Shown: positions 9,306 through 16,527 of the stretch, one piece after another
How positions within the stretch are numbered: position 1 is the first letter of the stretch
Layout of the letters: the number at the start of each line of letters is the position of its first letter
Assembly: GCF_039536245.1 (NCBI RefSeq)
Contig: NZ_BAAAYN010000048.1
Location: 1 to 52,467 of the forward strand
DNA: 52,467 nucleotides
Direction: 5' to 3'
Source of the DNA: Cryptosporangium minutisporangium
GTDB lineage: Bacteria > Actinomycetota > Actinomycetes > Mycobacteriales > Cryptosporangiaceae
Position numbers and translations under genes: made by a program
The notes under the pieces: generated by a model
Told to the model about the DNA's origin: nothing
Database searches by the model: none
The model's input: the letters and a program-made list of their open reading frames with translations, nothing else

Positions 9306-9316
9306 CAATTGTCGCG

Positions 9317-9733
9317 TCAGCTCTCCGCGGGCTGGTTGACGGCCTGCTCGCCGCGCTGGACGAGGTCGCGGTAGACGTCCTGGGCGCGGCTCTGTGCGCT
9401 CGCGACGTTCCGCTTCACCGTCTCGCTGTCCAGGTCGCGAGCGCGGGTCTGCAGCCCAACCGCGTACGAGGGCAGGTCGGACGCGAGCGTCCGCAGCTCG
9501 TTGGGGAGGCTGCGCAGGTCGTCCGGGAGCGTCGCGGCGTTCCGCTGGAACTGCGCCGAGATCTCCGGCGCATTGGCCAGGAACCGGCGGATCTGCTCGG
9601 CGAGCAGGTCGCCGACGCCGGCCACGGCGTACAGGGGCTCGGGCCACGGCTTGGTTCCGGTGCTGCTGCCCGTGCCCGGGCCGAGCTCGGCAGGCCCCGT
9701 GGGCTCCGGCCCAGACCCCGTAGTAGTAGACAT
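9317..9733 (-). CDS. HbhA-like heparin-binding hemagglutinin homologue
   Basis: 138 aa, predicted to be mostly coiled-coil helix. After a short Pro/Gly/Thr-rich N-terminus comes LYAVAGVGDLLAEQIRR, then LPDDLRSLPNELRTLAS and a C-terminal helix ending YRDLVQRGEQAVNQ. That ending resembles the YNELVERGEAAL segment of mycobacterial HbhA. The lysine-rich heparin-binding tail of pathogenic mycobacteria is missing; the protein ends NQPAES. So an adhesin role is not implied; homologues bind membranes or lipid bodies. ATG 9733 has GAGAGGA upstream. Confidence 0.6.
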   Translation of the reverse strand: MSTTTGSGPEPTGPAELGPGTGSSTGTKPWPEPLYAVAGVGDLLAEQIRRFLANAPEISAQFQRNAATLPDDLRSLPNELRTLASDLPSYAVGLQTRARDLDSETVKRNVASAQSRAQDVYRDLVQRGEQAVNQPAES

Positions 9734-9847
9734 GTCGGTCCTCTCGCTGACGACGTCCGTGTCTCCACCGTAGGTCGCCAGCGCTAACACCTGCAAGCGC
9801 TCAGCTAGCACTTCAGGGTGCGTTCAGGGGTCCGACCCTGAGGAGGC

Positions 9848-10459
9848 TCAGGGGCGACGATTCGCGCCGAGGGTGCCGGTCACGTGCTCGTCCGGTGGGA
9901 CCGTTTCCGGGTTCTCCGCCGGGCTGGTGCCCCGGGGGGCCACCCGGCGTCGCCCCAGGTCGTCACCGCACTGGTCGACGACGCCGCGCACCCGACCGGA
10001 CACGTCGGTGACCTGACGTCGCTCGTGCCGGAACGTGCGGAGCACCCGGGCCAGCTCGTCGTCGGTCCGCCGGGCGACGTCGGCGAGATCGACGTCGGCC
10101 ACCAGCCGTTCCACCCGTCGTCGTCGCCGATGGGTCGGCGGGCTGTCCGGGTCCGTGCGGAGGCGGAACACGCGCGCCAGTCGACCCGCGGGTGAGTGCT
10201 CCTCGGAGGGCGGAAGGTTCGGCGCGGGGACGGGGGCGCCGTCGAACACGATCGCGGCTCGCCGCCGCTGCTCGGCGGTGACCATCGCGATCCGTTCGTC
10301 CAGCATGTGCCCGAGGCGGTTGAGTTCGGCCAGTTCGGCGAGCGCTTCGTCACGGCGGTGGCGTACGTCCGGTGTCTGCAGGCAGGTGAGGTCCCGCAGG
10401 TAACCGGGGTCGAGCACGCGGTCGATCCGCCGTCTCCCTCCTGGTACGACATCCGTCAT
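9848..10459 (-). CDS. RsiG-like (AmfC-type) helical protein
   Basis: 203 aa. The N-terminal part (RRIDRVLDPGYLRDLTCL, then a helix LAELNRLGHMLDERIAMV) resembles RsiG, the c-di-GMP-dependent anti-sigma factor for WhiG in Streptomyces, formerly annotated as aerial mycelium formation protein. A second predicted helix at about 145-185 (DDELARVLRTFRHERRQV) would pair with it as a helical hairpin. At the positions I align with the known c-di-GMP motif E(x3)S(x2)R(x3)Q(x3)D the residues are not conserved, so ligand binding may be lost. The assignment rests on short similarity. ATG 10459 is chosen over an upstream in-frame start at 10477. Confidence 0.55.
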   Translation of the reverse strand: MTDVVPGGRRRIDRVLDPGYLRDLTCLQTPDVRHRRDEALAELAELNRLGHMLDERIAMVTAEQRRRAAIVFDGAPVPAPNLPPSEEHSPAGRLARVFRLRTDPDSPPTHRRRRRVERLVADVDLADVARRTDDELARVLRTFRHERRQVTDVSGRVRGVVDQCGDDLGRRRVAPRGTSPAENPETVPPDEHVTGTLGANRRP

Positions 10460-10498
10460 GCCTCTGCTCCTTCGCACGGCGCGGATTCGCAGGCCGGT

Positions 10499-10566
10499 GA
10501 ACCCTTTTCAACCTCCGGCCTTTTCCCAGGTCAACCGAGCTCAGTGGGCACCGGTCGAAAGGGTTC
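10499..10566 (+). repeat. R1 palindromic repeat, copy 1
   Basis: 68 bp starting GAACCCTTTTCAACCTCCGG and ending CCGGTCGAAAGGGTTC, so the two ends form an imperfect inverted repeat. Its first 24 bases are identical to copy 2 at 14987. The surrounding gap 10460-10878 carries this element, R2 copy A, and nothing else I can support. Confidence 0.7.
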
Positions 10567-10738
10567 AGTCGGTGTGCGGTTGCCCACCGCGTTTGGAGCA
10601 TCCTGGCATGCGGGAGCCGATCCGGCGCGGGTTGAGCCAGCTTTTGGCACGGATGCAATGCCTAAACAGTCACATTCCGGCGACAAACTCCTACGGCCAA
10701 CCCGCTATATGAGACAACTTCTCACGTTTCGGATTGCG

Positions 10739-10850
10739 GCCCGCCCAGAATGACGCTGACAGGCGAGCGCGAGGCCTTGAGACCACAGTTAAAGGTCGAG
10801 GCGGCCTCGCGCTCGACTGCCAGCGCCGCCCTGGACGGGCTCCAGGTTCG
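10739..10850 (-). repeat. R2 long palindromic repeat, copy A
   Basis: About 112 bp. Read on the minus strand it aligns almost end to end with copy C at 49516: both start with AACCTGGAGCCCG and share GGCAGTCGAGCGCGAGG and GGCCTCGCGCTCGCCTG. The outer about 30 nt of each side are inverted complements, so a transcript would fold into one long stem. Confidence 0.75.
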
Positions 10851-10878
10851 TTCGAGCAACTGTGGACGCGTTAGCGCG

Positions 10879-11907
10879 TCAGGCTGTCTCTAGCGCTGGG
10901 TCTACGGCGGCCTTGGTTTCGCCTATCCAGAGGTCGGCGTCGTCCGGGGTGGAGCGCTTGACCAGCCCTAGCGCGATGTGACCCAGCTCGTGGTGGCGGA
11001 CGGCGGTGCCGACGAAGCCGACCGCGCGGCCGTCGCGCCCCGCGGTGATCGGCGTGCCCTGCGCGGGCAGTTCCTCGCTCACCCCGTCCAGGTGCAGCAG
11101 CACCAAACGACGGGGTGGCCGACCGAGGTTGTGTACCCGGGCCACCGTCTCCTGACCCCGGTAGCAGCCCTTCTCCAGGTGCACCGCGGTCGGGATCCAC
11201 TCCGGTTCCTGGACGATCGTCCGGTGGTCGGTCTCGAAGCCCAGCCGCGGACGACGATCGGCGACCCGCAGCGCCTCGTACGCCCAGGTACCCGCCAGCG
11301 GAGCGCCCAACCGGTCGACGGTGGCCTCCAACGCGTCGCGCGGCACCAGCAGGTCGGCGGCCACCTCACCGGGCCAGGGCATGCGGCGGACCAGTCCACC
11401 GTCGGGCAGCGACGCCAAGCGGTACGGCTCGGCCGGCAGCGCCACCCCCAGTTGCGCGAGCGCCTCACCGGTCTTCGGCCCGATCACCGACAGCACCGCC
11501 CAGTCGGCGGACACGTCGGCCGGCTCGACCCGCATGAAGAAGACCATCTTCTGCAGGTACCCGAGCAGGTCGCCGATGGTTCCCGGCTCCACGTCCAGCC
11601 AGGTCGTGCCCCCGTCGTCGCCGACCAGCAGGTGGTGCTCGACGTGCCCGTGCGGCGAGAGCACCAGCGCTTCGGTGCCGTGCCCGGCCGGGAGCGCGGA
11701 CAGGTGCTGGGACGTGAGGCTGTGCAGCCAGGCCAGCCGGTCGGCGCCGGGAACCGCGATGACGCCGCGGTTGCTCCGATCGACGACACCCACGTCCTCG
11801 GTGAGGCGCCGCTGTTCGCGGAACGGGTCGCCGTAGTGAGCCGCGACGCCGGCGTCGACACCCTCGGCGAGTACCGCGCCGGGGCGCAGGCTGAGCGGGC
11901 TCGTCAC
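10879..11907 (-). CDS. ygfZ: YgfZ/GcvT-like folate-binding protein
   Basis: 342 aa. It has the YgfZ signature KGCYRGQE near residue 245 and the N-terminal segment VDRSNRGVIAVPGADRLAWLHSL typical of the family. YgfZ proteins bind folate and support assembly or repair of certain Fe-S enzymes. It matches the position of Rv0811c beside the PabC-like gene in M. tuberculosis (from memory). The GTG start at 11907 overlaps the TGA of the Fur-family gene (GTGA), so the two are translationally coupled. Confidence 0.87.
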   Translation of the reverse strand: MTSPLSLRPGAVLAEGVDAGVAAHYGDPFREQRRLTEDVGVVDRSNRGVIAVPGADRLAWLHSLTSQHLSALPAGHGTEALVLSPHGHVEHHLLVGDDGGTTWLDVEPGTIGDLLGYLQKMVFFMRVEPADVSADWAVLSVIGPKTGEALAQLGVALPAEPYRLASLPDGGLVRRMPWPGEVAADLLVPRDALEATVDRLGAPLAGTWAYEALRVADRRPRLGFETDHRTIVQEPEWIPTAVHLEKGCYRGQETVARVHNLGRPPRRLVLLHLDGVSEELPAQGTPITAGRDGRAVGFVGTAVRHHELGHIALGLVKRSTPDDADLWIGETKAAVDPALETA

Positions 11908-12386
11908 GACAAGACCTCCGGAGCTTCGGCAGTGCTTCCGGAGTGTGCAGCGGCGTCGGGCTCGCAGGTATTTCCGTCACTGCAGTTCCCGCAGACGCCG
12001 AACAGTGCGACGTGCCCGACGTCCATGCTGAACCCGCGCTCGTCGGCCAGCCGGCCTGCGAGCTCGGCGAGCATCCCGGTGGGCGCCTCCGAGACCGTGC
12101 GGCACATCCGGCACACCAGGTGGAAGTGCTGGTCAGCGGCGAGGTGGTAGGTCGTCGCCGTATCGATGAGGTGGGTGTGCCGGACCAGGCCGATCTGCTC
12201 GAGCAGCTCCAGCGTCCGGTAGACGGTGGTCAAGTTGATCCCCGCCGCGGTCTGCGTCACCTCGGCGTGCACTTGCTCGGGGGTGGCGTGGCCCAGCCGC
12301 TCGACGGCTTCCATGACGAGCTGCCGCTGGACGGTCATCCGGAGCCCACGGGACCGTAGCGCGTCGGTCAGTGACGGGAGCGCCAT
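11904..12386 (-). CDS. Fur family metalloregulator, Nur-like
   Basis: 160 aa. The winged-helix part has LRSRGLRMTVQRQLVMEAV and TVYRTLELLEQIGLV. The C-terminal metal-binding half has HFHLVCRMC and a second CxxC (CGNC), a structural zinc site. The sequence around LGHATPEQV and the AAGINLTTVYRTLELLE stretch is closer to Streptomyces Nur (nickel-responsive) than to Fur or Zur as I remember them, but metal specificity cannot be settled by eye. It is coupled to ygfZ downstream, which suggests a link between metal status and Fe-S repair. The start is ATG 12386. Confidence 0.82.
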   Translation of the reverse strand: MALPSLTDALRSRGLRMTVQRQLVMEAVERLGHATPEQVHAEVTQTAAGINLTTVYRTLELLEQIGLVRHTHLIDTATTYHLAADQHFHLVCRMCRTVSEAPTGMLAELAGRLADERGFSMDVGHVALFGVCGNCSDGNTCEPDAAAHSGSTAEAPEVLS

Positions 12387-12398
12387 GACCCCATCGTA

Positions 12399-12407
12399 TT
12401 CACTGAA
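12399..12407. promoter_or_regulatory. Possible autoregulatory operator upstream of the Fur-family gene
   Basis: A 9-bp palindrome TTCACTGAA lies 13 nt before the Fur-family ATG in the short divergent region shared with the pabC-like gene. Fur-family proteins commonly autoregulate at AT-rich dyads. This is short enough to be chance. Confidence 0.25.
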
Positions 12408-12496
12408 GATTTTTCCGGCTCGGTTCGCCCCTTCGCTGTTCAGCCCGCAGATCCGCGAAGACGAACCGCGGGGCGCCGGACCGGGAACAACTTCAC

Positions 12497-12502
12497 TACG
12501 GT
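12497..12502 (+). promoter_or_regulatory. -10 box (TACGGT) for a leaderless pabC-like transcript
   Basis: TACGGT ends 7 nt before ATG 12510 and there is no Shine-Dalgarno between. This predicts that transcription starts at the A of the ATG. Confidence 0.4.
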
Positions 12503-12509
12503 TTCCCGC

Positions 12510-13358
12510 ATGGCTACCCGTGCGCTCGCCGTCCTCGGCCGGGGTCTCCTTCCGGTCGACACCCCCATCGCCCGCGCCGACGACGCTGGTCTGACCCGCG
12601 GCGACGGCGTCTTCGAGACCGTCCACGTCCGCTACGGCAAACCCTGGCAGCTCGACGAGCACCTGGTCCGGATGGCGGGTTCGGCGCGGATCCTCGGGAT
12701 CGCACTGCCGCCGGTCGAGGAGCTGGCGGCTCTCGTCGAGTCCGTCCTGGTGGACGCACACGGCGACGAGGAGGTCGGCGTCAAGATCGTCTGCACCCGG
12801 GGACCGGAGACCGGACAGCCCGAGCCGCCGACCGTGTTCGCGACGATGTTCGACGTGCCGCCCGCCGCGCAGCGTGGCCGTCGGGAGGGCGTGTCCGTGG
12901 TGACCGTCTCGCTCGGTGTGCCGGCCGACGTCCGGTCCGGGGCCCCGTGGCTGCTCGGCGGCGCGAAGACGCTCTCCTACGCGGTGAACATGGCCGCGCT
13001 GCGATACGCAGCGGAAACAGGCGCGGACGACGCGCTGATGCTGTCGACCGAGGGCACGGTGCTGGAGGCGCCGACCGCAACCGTGGTGTGGGCCGCCGGC
13101 GGGGCGCTGCGGACGGTGCCGGTGGACACCGGAATCCTCGCCGGTACCACCGTGAACTATCTGCTCGACCACGCGGACGAGCTGGGACTGCGGGCCGAGC
13201 GCACCCGGGCGCACCTGGACGACCTGTTCGCGGCGGACGAGGCGTGGCTGTGCTCCAGCGTCCGTGGAGCCGCGCGGATCAAAGCTCTCGACGGCAAGCC
13301 GATCGGGGAGCGGGGCCTCACCGCGGGGGTGCAACGAATCCTTGGATTTCCGGTCTGA
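12510..13358 (+). CDS. pabC: Class IV aminotransferase, aminodeoxychorismate lyase-like
   Basis: 282 aa fold-type IV PLP enzyme. The catalytic lysine lies in GGAKTLSYAVN, and the family motifs GLTRGDGVFET (near residue 27) and the C-terminal VRGAARIKALDG are visible. PabC splits aminodeoxychorismate to p-aminobenzoate plus pyruvate in folate synthesis; branched-chain or D-amino acid transaminases share the fold, so PabC is the likely but not certain function. A folate-binding YgfZ protein is encoded nearby. It occupies the place of Rv0812 in the M. tuberculosis-like order. Confidence 0.8.
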   Translation: MATRALAVLGRGLLPVDTPIARADDAGLTRGDGVFETVHVRYGKPWQLDEHLVRMAGSARILGIALPPVEELAALVESVLVDAHGDEEVGVKIVCTRGPETGQPEPPTVFATMFDVPPAAQRGRREGVSVVTVSLGVPADVRSGAPWLLGGAKTLSYAVNMAALRYAAETGADDALMLSTEGTVLEAPTATVVWAAGGALRTVPVDTGILAGTTVNYLLDHADELGLRAERTRAHLDDLFAADEAWLCSSVRGAARIKALDGKPIGERGLTAGVQRILGFPV

Positions 13359-13389
13359 GTTCGCTCTCGACGAACACCGAAAAATAGCG

Positions 13390-13418
13390 TTGCCGACCTC
13401 CGCGGACCGACGTAGATT
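13390..13418 (+). promoter_or_regulatory. Sigma-70 type promoter of the small RNA
   Basis: TTGCCG at 13390-13395 and TAGATT at 13413-13418 are separated by exactly 17 nt. The predicted start is near 13425. It is downstream of the pabC-like stop codon and faces no protein gene except the mini-ORF. Confidence 0.55.
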
Positions 13419-13449
13419 CGAGGTACACGAGAGGGGAGGTGGTCCAAAG

Positions 13450-13488
13450 TTGAATACTTATCGGACTCGTGAGGTGGCTACTTCCTAG
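13450..13488 (+). CDS. 12-residue TTG-initiated peptide (leader-peptide-like)
   Basis: TTG 13450 opens (M)NTYRTREVATS followed by TAG. GGAGGT lies 9 nt upstream, one of the best ribosome sites in the window. The peptide has no run of a single amino acid that would explain classical attenuation, but has two Arg and three Thr codons. It probably serves the RNA that carries it, or is a real micropeptide. Confidence 0.5.
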   Translation: MNTYRTREVATS

Positions 13489-13619
13489 CCGCCCATCGGA
13501 CTCCGGTCCGAACCGTCGCCTTGTGAGACGTAGCGGCGGTAAGGCAAACCAAGGTAACCACCGACCCCTCGGGCTGCTGGACTCGTCCGACCAGCCCCGC
13601 GAGCAATCGCGGGAGTCAT

Positions 13620-13662
13620 AGCCCGGGGGGCTTTTAAATGCCGCGCTACGCGCGGCATTTTT
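13620..13662 (+). terminator. Tandem Rho-independent terminators of the small RNA
   Basis: First AGCCCGGGGGGCT followed by TTT, then TGCCGCG, a CTACG loop, CGCGGCA and TTTTT. These are the only textbook T-run terminators I noticed in the window. Confidence 0.8.
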
Positions 13663-13680
13663 GCTTTTGTCTGTACAACG

Positions 13681-13846
13681 GCGCTGGAGCCCGTCCAGGG
13701 CGGGGCTGACAGTCGAGCGAGTCCCCAAGCTCAGTCGTGACCGGTCGCGGGCATGCTCGCACGCGAGGCCTGTCCCCGTTGCGTCGTGACATCAGGGGGC
13801 CGTCATAAGAGGCTCGCTCGCCTGTCCGCGTCGTTCTGGACGGGCC
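13681..13846 (+). repeat. R2 long palindromic repeat, copy B (expanded)
   Basis: About 166 bp. It shares the left arm (CTGGAGCCCGTCCAGGGCGG) and right arm (CTCGCTCGCCTGTCCGCGTC) with copies A and C but has a longer, unrelated middle. The ends GCCCGTCCAG and CTGGACGGGC are exact complements. It fills the gap between the small RNA terminator and the convergent nitrobindin stop at 13848. Confidence 0.7.
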
Positions 13847-13847
13847 G

Positions 13848-14384
13848 TCAGCCCGCTATTCGCTTGAGGCGGGCGGAGAGATGCGGCGTCAAATCGCGGC
13901 CCATCGCCGCCATGTCGACCGCGTAGAGCAGATCACCCTCGACGATGCCGTACAGGCGGTGGTTCGCCGAGACTTCCTTGGCGCTCGCCGTCCGCACTAC
14001 CGCGTCCGTGCTCAGCTCCACCTTCAGCCCGTCGATCTCGCCGACGTACACCTCGACGTAGCCCGTCGGGTGCGCGAGCAGCACCTCGATCGAGTCGTCC
14101 GGCTGCGGACGCCACCAGCCGACCTCGCGGGCCGCCGGGCGGACCGGGCGTCCCTCGGCGTCGATGATCCAGGCCCGCGACTCGTACGCGAGGAACGGTC
14201 GGCCGTCGTGGCTGAGCCGCACTTCCTGCGCGTAGTCGAAGTCCTCGGTGCCGGGGTACCCGCCCTTGCCGGTGCCGCGCCAGACCCCGACGAACGGGAG
14301 CAGGCCGAGCAGCGACTCGTGCAGGTTCGGCCCGGACCGGAGGTCGTGGGTCTCCTCGTACGGGTAGCCGGCGGGGTCCGTCAC
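13848..14384 (-). CDS. Nitrobindin / FABP-like heme beta-barrel protein
   Basis: 178 aa. The motif GVWRGTGKGGYPG (GxWxGxG) in the first beta-strand and a C-terminal DLTPHLSARLKR with the proximal-type histidine match the nitrobindin family, which binds ferric heme and reacts with NO and peroxynitrite. This corresponds to Rv0813c. GTG 14384 starts just 2 nt after the stop of the 33-residue membrane ORF, so re-initiation or coupling is likely; there is no strong Shine-Dalgarno of its own. Confidence 0.8.
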   Translation of the reverse strand: MTDPAGYPYEETHDLRSGPNLHESLLGLLPFVGVWRGTGKGGYPGTEDFDYAQEVRLSHDGRPFLAYESRAWIIDAEGRPVRPAAREVGWWRPQPDDSIEVLLAHPTGYVEVYVGEIDGLKVELSTDAVVRTASAKEVSANHRLYGIVEGDLLYAVDMAAMGRDLTPHLSARLKRIAG

Positions 14385-14386
14385 GG

Positions 14387-14488
14387 TCAGCGCTGGCCCT
14401 GGTAGAGCCGGTACACGACGTAGACGCCGAACCACGTGATGAGGGCGAAGGCCGCGATCAGCAGCACCAAGAAGAAGGTCTCGAGCAC
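14387..14488 (-). CDS. 33-residue single-helix membrane peptide
   Basis: GTG 14488 opens a short frame with ETFFLVLLIAAFALITWF as one transmembrane helix and a basic tail ending RLYQGQR. It stops immediately before the nitrobindin GTG. TAGACT (14495-14500 on the minus strand) lies 6 nt before the start, so the message is probably leaderless and covers both genes. No family recognised. Confidence 0.55.
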   Translation of the reverse strand: MLETFFLVLLIAAFALITWFGVYVVYRLYQGQR

Positions 14489-14605
14489 GTGTCGAGTCTA
14501 GGGTGAGTGCCCCGCCTACGTGCGGGTGGCCTTCCGCACAGCGGTCGGCAGCGCCGCGCCCGTCGCTACGAGCGTGCCGGGGCGCCGACGACGGTGCCCG
14601 CCCCC

Positions 14606-14611
14606 TAAGGT
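14606..14611 (+). promoter_or_regulatory. -10 box (TAAGGT) for a leaderless DsrE-like transcript
   Basis: TAAGGT lies 6 nt before ATG 14618, with no Shine-Dalgarno in between. Confidence 0.4.
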
Positions 14612-14617
14612 CTGCTC

Positions 14618-14980
14618 ATGAGCCGCTCACTGGTCGTCAAGGTGACAGCTGGCGCGGACGCTCCCGAGCGCTGTGCCCAGGCGTTCACGGTCGCCGCCAC
14701 CGCGCTCGCCTCCGGCGCGGACGTCTCGCTCTGGCTCACCGGCGAATCGTCGTGGTTCGCGCTGCCCGGCCGGGCAGCGGAGTTCGACCTCCCGCACTCC
14801 GCGCCGCTGTCCGAGCTACTCTCTGCCCTGCTGGCGGCGGGTCAGGTCACGCTCTGCACCCAGTGCGCCGCCCGTCGGTCGATCGGGGAGAGCGACGTGC
14901 TGCCAGGCGTCCGGATCGCCGGCGCTGCCGTGTTCGTCGAAGAGGTCCTCACCGACGGCACTCAGGCGCTCGTTTATTGA
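14618..14980 (+). CDS. DsrE/DsrF-like family protein
   Basis: 120 aa alpha/beta protein. Features seen are VVKVTAGADAPERCAQAFTVA at the N-terminus, GADVSLWLTGESSW, and a cysteine pair in LCTQCAARR at about residues 82-85. DsrE-like folds carry sulfur or simply bind small ligands; the CxxC here could be a sulfur carrier or redox site. Its position among sulfurtransferase genes supports a sulfur role, but this is inference. Confidence 0.75.
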   Translation: MSRSLVVKVTAGADAPERCAQAFTVAATALASGADVSLWLTGESSWFALPGRAAEFDLPHSAPLSELLSALLAAGQVTLCTQCAARRSIGESDVLPGVRIAGAAVFVEEVLTDGTQALVY

Positions 14981-14986
14981 CGTGTC

Positions 14987-15055
14987 GAACCCTTTTCAAC
15001 CTCCGGCCTTCGTCGAGGTCAAGCGATCTCAGCAGGCTCCGGTCGAAAAGAGTTC
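14987..15055 (+). repeat. R1 palindromic repeat, copy 2
   Basis: 69 bp with the same ends as copy 1 (GAACCCTTTTCAACCTCCGG ... CCGGTCGAAAAGAGTTC). It fills the gap between the convergent DsrE-like gene (stop at 14980) and the membrane protein gene (stop at 15060), where it could act as a transcription terminator for both strands. Confidence 0.7.
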
Positions 15056-15059
15056 ATTG

Positions 15060-16394
15060 TCAGCCGCACGTGCGGGTGATGAAGCGGACGATGGCCAGCA
15101 CCGCGTTGGCGTCCAGAACGATCGGCACCCGCACTGATTCGCCGCGCTCCACCAGCTGGATCGTCGCCGAGATGCCCACCTCCGCGTAGACGATGACCCT
15201 GGCCTTCGCGCAGTCGGCGATCGACCAGCGCAACGTCGTCGCGGGCGTGACCTCCTGCTCGAAGCCGATCGGAAGCGGCGCGGCCACCACCGACAGCCCC
15301 GGCGTGGGGGTGCGGATCTCCCGGACTGCCAGCGCCCGTTCGTCCAGCTGGCGGATGCGGATCGGCGTTGCCAGTTCGGTGTCCAGGTCGGCCGGTTCGC
15401 CCTCTAGTTCGGCCGTGATCCACATGTCGTTCGCCGAGTTCTGGCACTTCTGCCGGGCGGTGTCGACGAGCAGCATGGTGTCGTCGGCGAGCCGGACCCG
15501 GACGTCCCGCTCGGGGCGACCGTCGGGCGTGATCGTCAGCATGATCGCGTACGGCGCGGTCATCGGCCGACTGACCGAACAGGAATTCGTGACGTCCACC
15601 GAGATCCAGGTTTCCTGACCGGCCCGCACCCGCACATCGCGGCTCACCGTCCGGAGCTTCGACCGCAGGTACTTGTCGTCGAGTCGGGCGGCCCCGATCC
15701 GGACGTCCGTCGGTCCGCTGTTCGTCAGGACGACGCGGAGCGTCCAGGGCTGCCGGTCGCCGGTCCAGTTGGCGCTGCTGGCAGCGTCCTCGGCCACGCG
15801 GGCGCTGAGCTGGACGGTGTCCCGGCGCCGCGCCTCGGCCTGCTGGGTGTCCCACTCGTGCACAGCGACGCCACCCAGGACGGTCCCGGCGACGAACGCG
15901 GCGATCCAGAGCAGGCGGGCCCGGTGGGGTCGCGCCCACCGCTCGACGCGCTCGACGACGACCGGACGTCGCCGCGCCGGCGCTTCCTCCGCGAGCGCGT
16001 CGGTGACCAGCGCCTCGCTCGTCGGCGCGTCCGGGTGAGGCGACGACTCCGTCGGCTCGGACAACGGTTCCGGCTCGGGCATCGGGTCCGGTGGCGGTTC
16101 CGGGTCCAGCCCGGGTAACTCCTCCGCTCCGGGCCGACGAGGTGCGGAGATCAGCTGCTCCTGCGCCGACCACCGCGGCGCCGCCGACGCGTCCCAGCCT
16201 CCGGCACTGAGCACGTCAGGGCCCGGGACGGGCGTCGCGCCGGAGTCGTCCAGGTCGTCCCAGTAAGCGGGCGCTCGGCTGTGGTGGCGCGAGGAGTCGC
16301 GAGCCGTCTCGTCCGAGCGGTCTGTGGGAGCTACGGGGGCGAAGTCGTCCGGGTGGGCACCGTCCCGGGGCGCGTCACCGGGCCGCCGGGGCAT
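15060..16394 (-). CDS. Membrane-anchored protein of unknown function
   Basis: 444 aa. A long disordered, Pro/Asp/Glu-rich cytosolic N-terminus (about 1-165) is followed by basic residues and one transmembrane helix (RARLLWIAAFVAGTVLGGVA). An extracellular C-terminal region of about 245 residues has repeated beta-rich segments of the form WTLRVVLTNSGPTDVRIGAA and LVDTARQKC. Four or so cysteines outside the membrane may form disulfides (NSCSVS, RQKC, IADC, TRTCG). No enzyme motif is recognised. ATG 16394 is the best start; the frame is open upstream to 16499. Confidence 0.75.
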   Translation of the reverse strand: MPRRPGDAPRDGAHPDDFAPVAPTDRSDETARDSSRHHSRAPAYWDDLDDSGATPVPGPDVLSAGGWDASAAPRWSAQEQLISAPRRPGAEELPGLDPEPPPDPMPEPEPLSEPTESSPHPDAPTSEALVTDALAEEAPARRRPVVVERVERWARPHRARLLWIAAFVAGTVLGGVAVHEWDTQQAEARRRDTVQLSARVAEDAASSANWTGDRQPWTLRVVLTNSGPTDVRIGAARLDDKYLRSKLRTVSRDVRVRAGQETWISVDVTNSCSVSRPMTAPYAIMLTITPDGRPERDVRVRLADDTMLLVDTARQKCQNSANDMWITAELEGEPADLDTELATPIRIRQLDERALAVREIRTPTPGLSVVAAPLPIGFEQEVTPATTLRWSIADCAKARVIVYAEVGISATIQLVERGESVRVPIVLDANAVLAIVRFITRTCG

Positions 16395-16481
16395 GGGAAC
16401 AGGGTAGAAGCTCGCTGACCGTCGAACCAGGATTCGTGGCGACCGGCCTGACGCGAGCGCGCGCGAGGCGAGCGCGTACGA

Positions 16482-16515
16482 CGAAGGCCCGTCCGGCACG
16501 CCGGACGGGCCTTCG
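16482..16515. terminator. Perfect 15-bp hairpin after the sulfur operon
   Basis: CGAAGGCCCGTCCGG, CACG loop, exact complement. It lies 13 bp beyond the DUF1416 stop codon on the minus strand and would end that operon. No T-run follows. Confidence 0.7.
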
Positions 16516-16527
16516 GTGTGGCAGCGA

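Larger units (their letters stand above)
13425..13665 (+). ncRNA. Candidate independent small RNA with mini-ORF and double terminator
   Basis: About 240 nt bounded by a promoter at 13390 and terminators at 13620-13662. It begins with a strong Shine-Dalgarno and a 12-codon ORF. It continues with hairpin-forming segments (CATCGGACTCCGGTCCGA; GGGCTGCTGGACTCGTCCGACCAGCCC) and CCGCGAGCAATCGCGGG. The next plus-strand gene is almost 1 kb away and a minus-strand gene intervenes, so it is not a leader of a downstream gene. I do not recognise it as a named Rfam family. It lies between the Rv0812- and Rv0813c-like genes. Confidence 0.6.

Noticed and set aside
10196-10753. Plus-strand ORF of 185 codons
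   Set aside because: Half is antisense to the RsiG-like gene, and the remainder crosses repeat R1; no family features.
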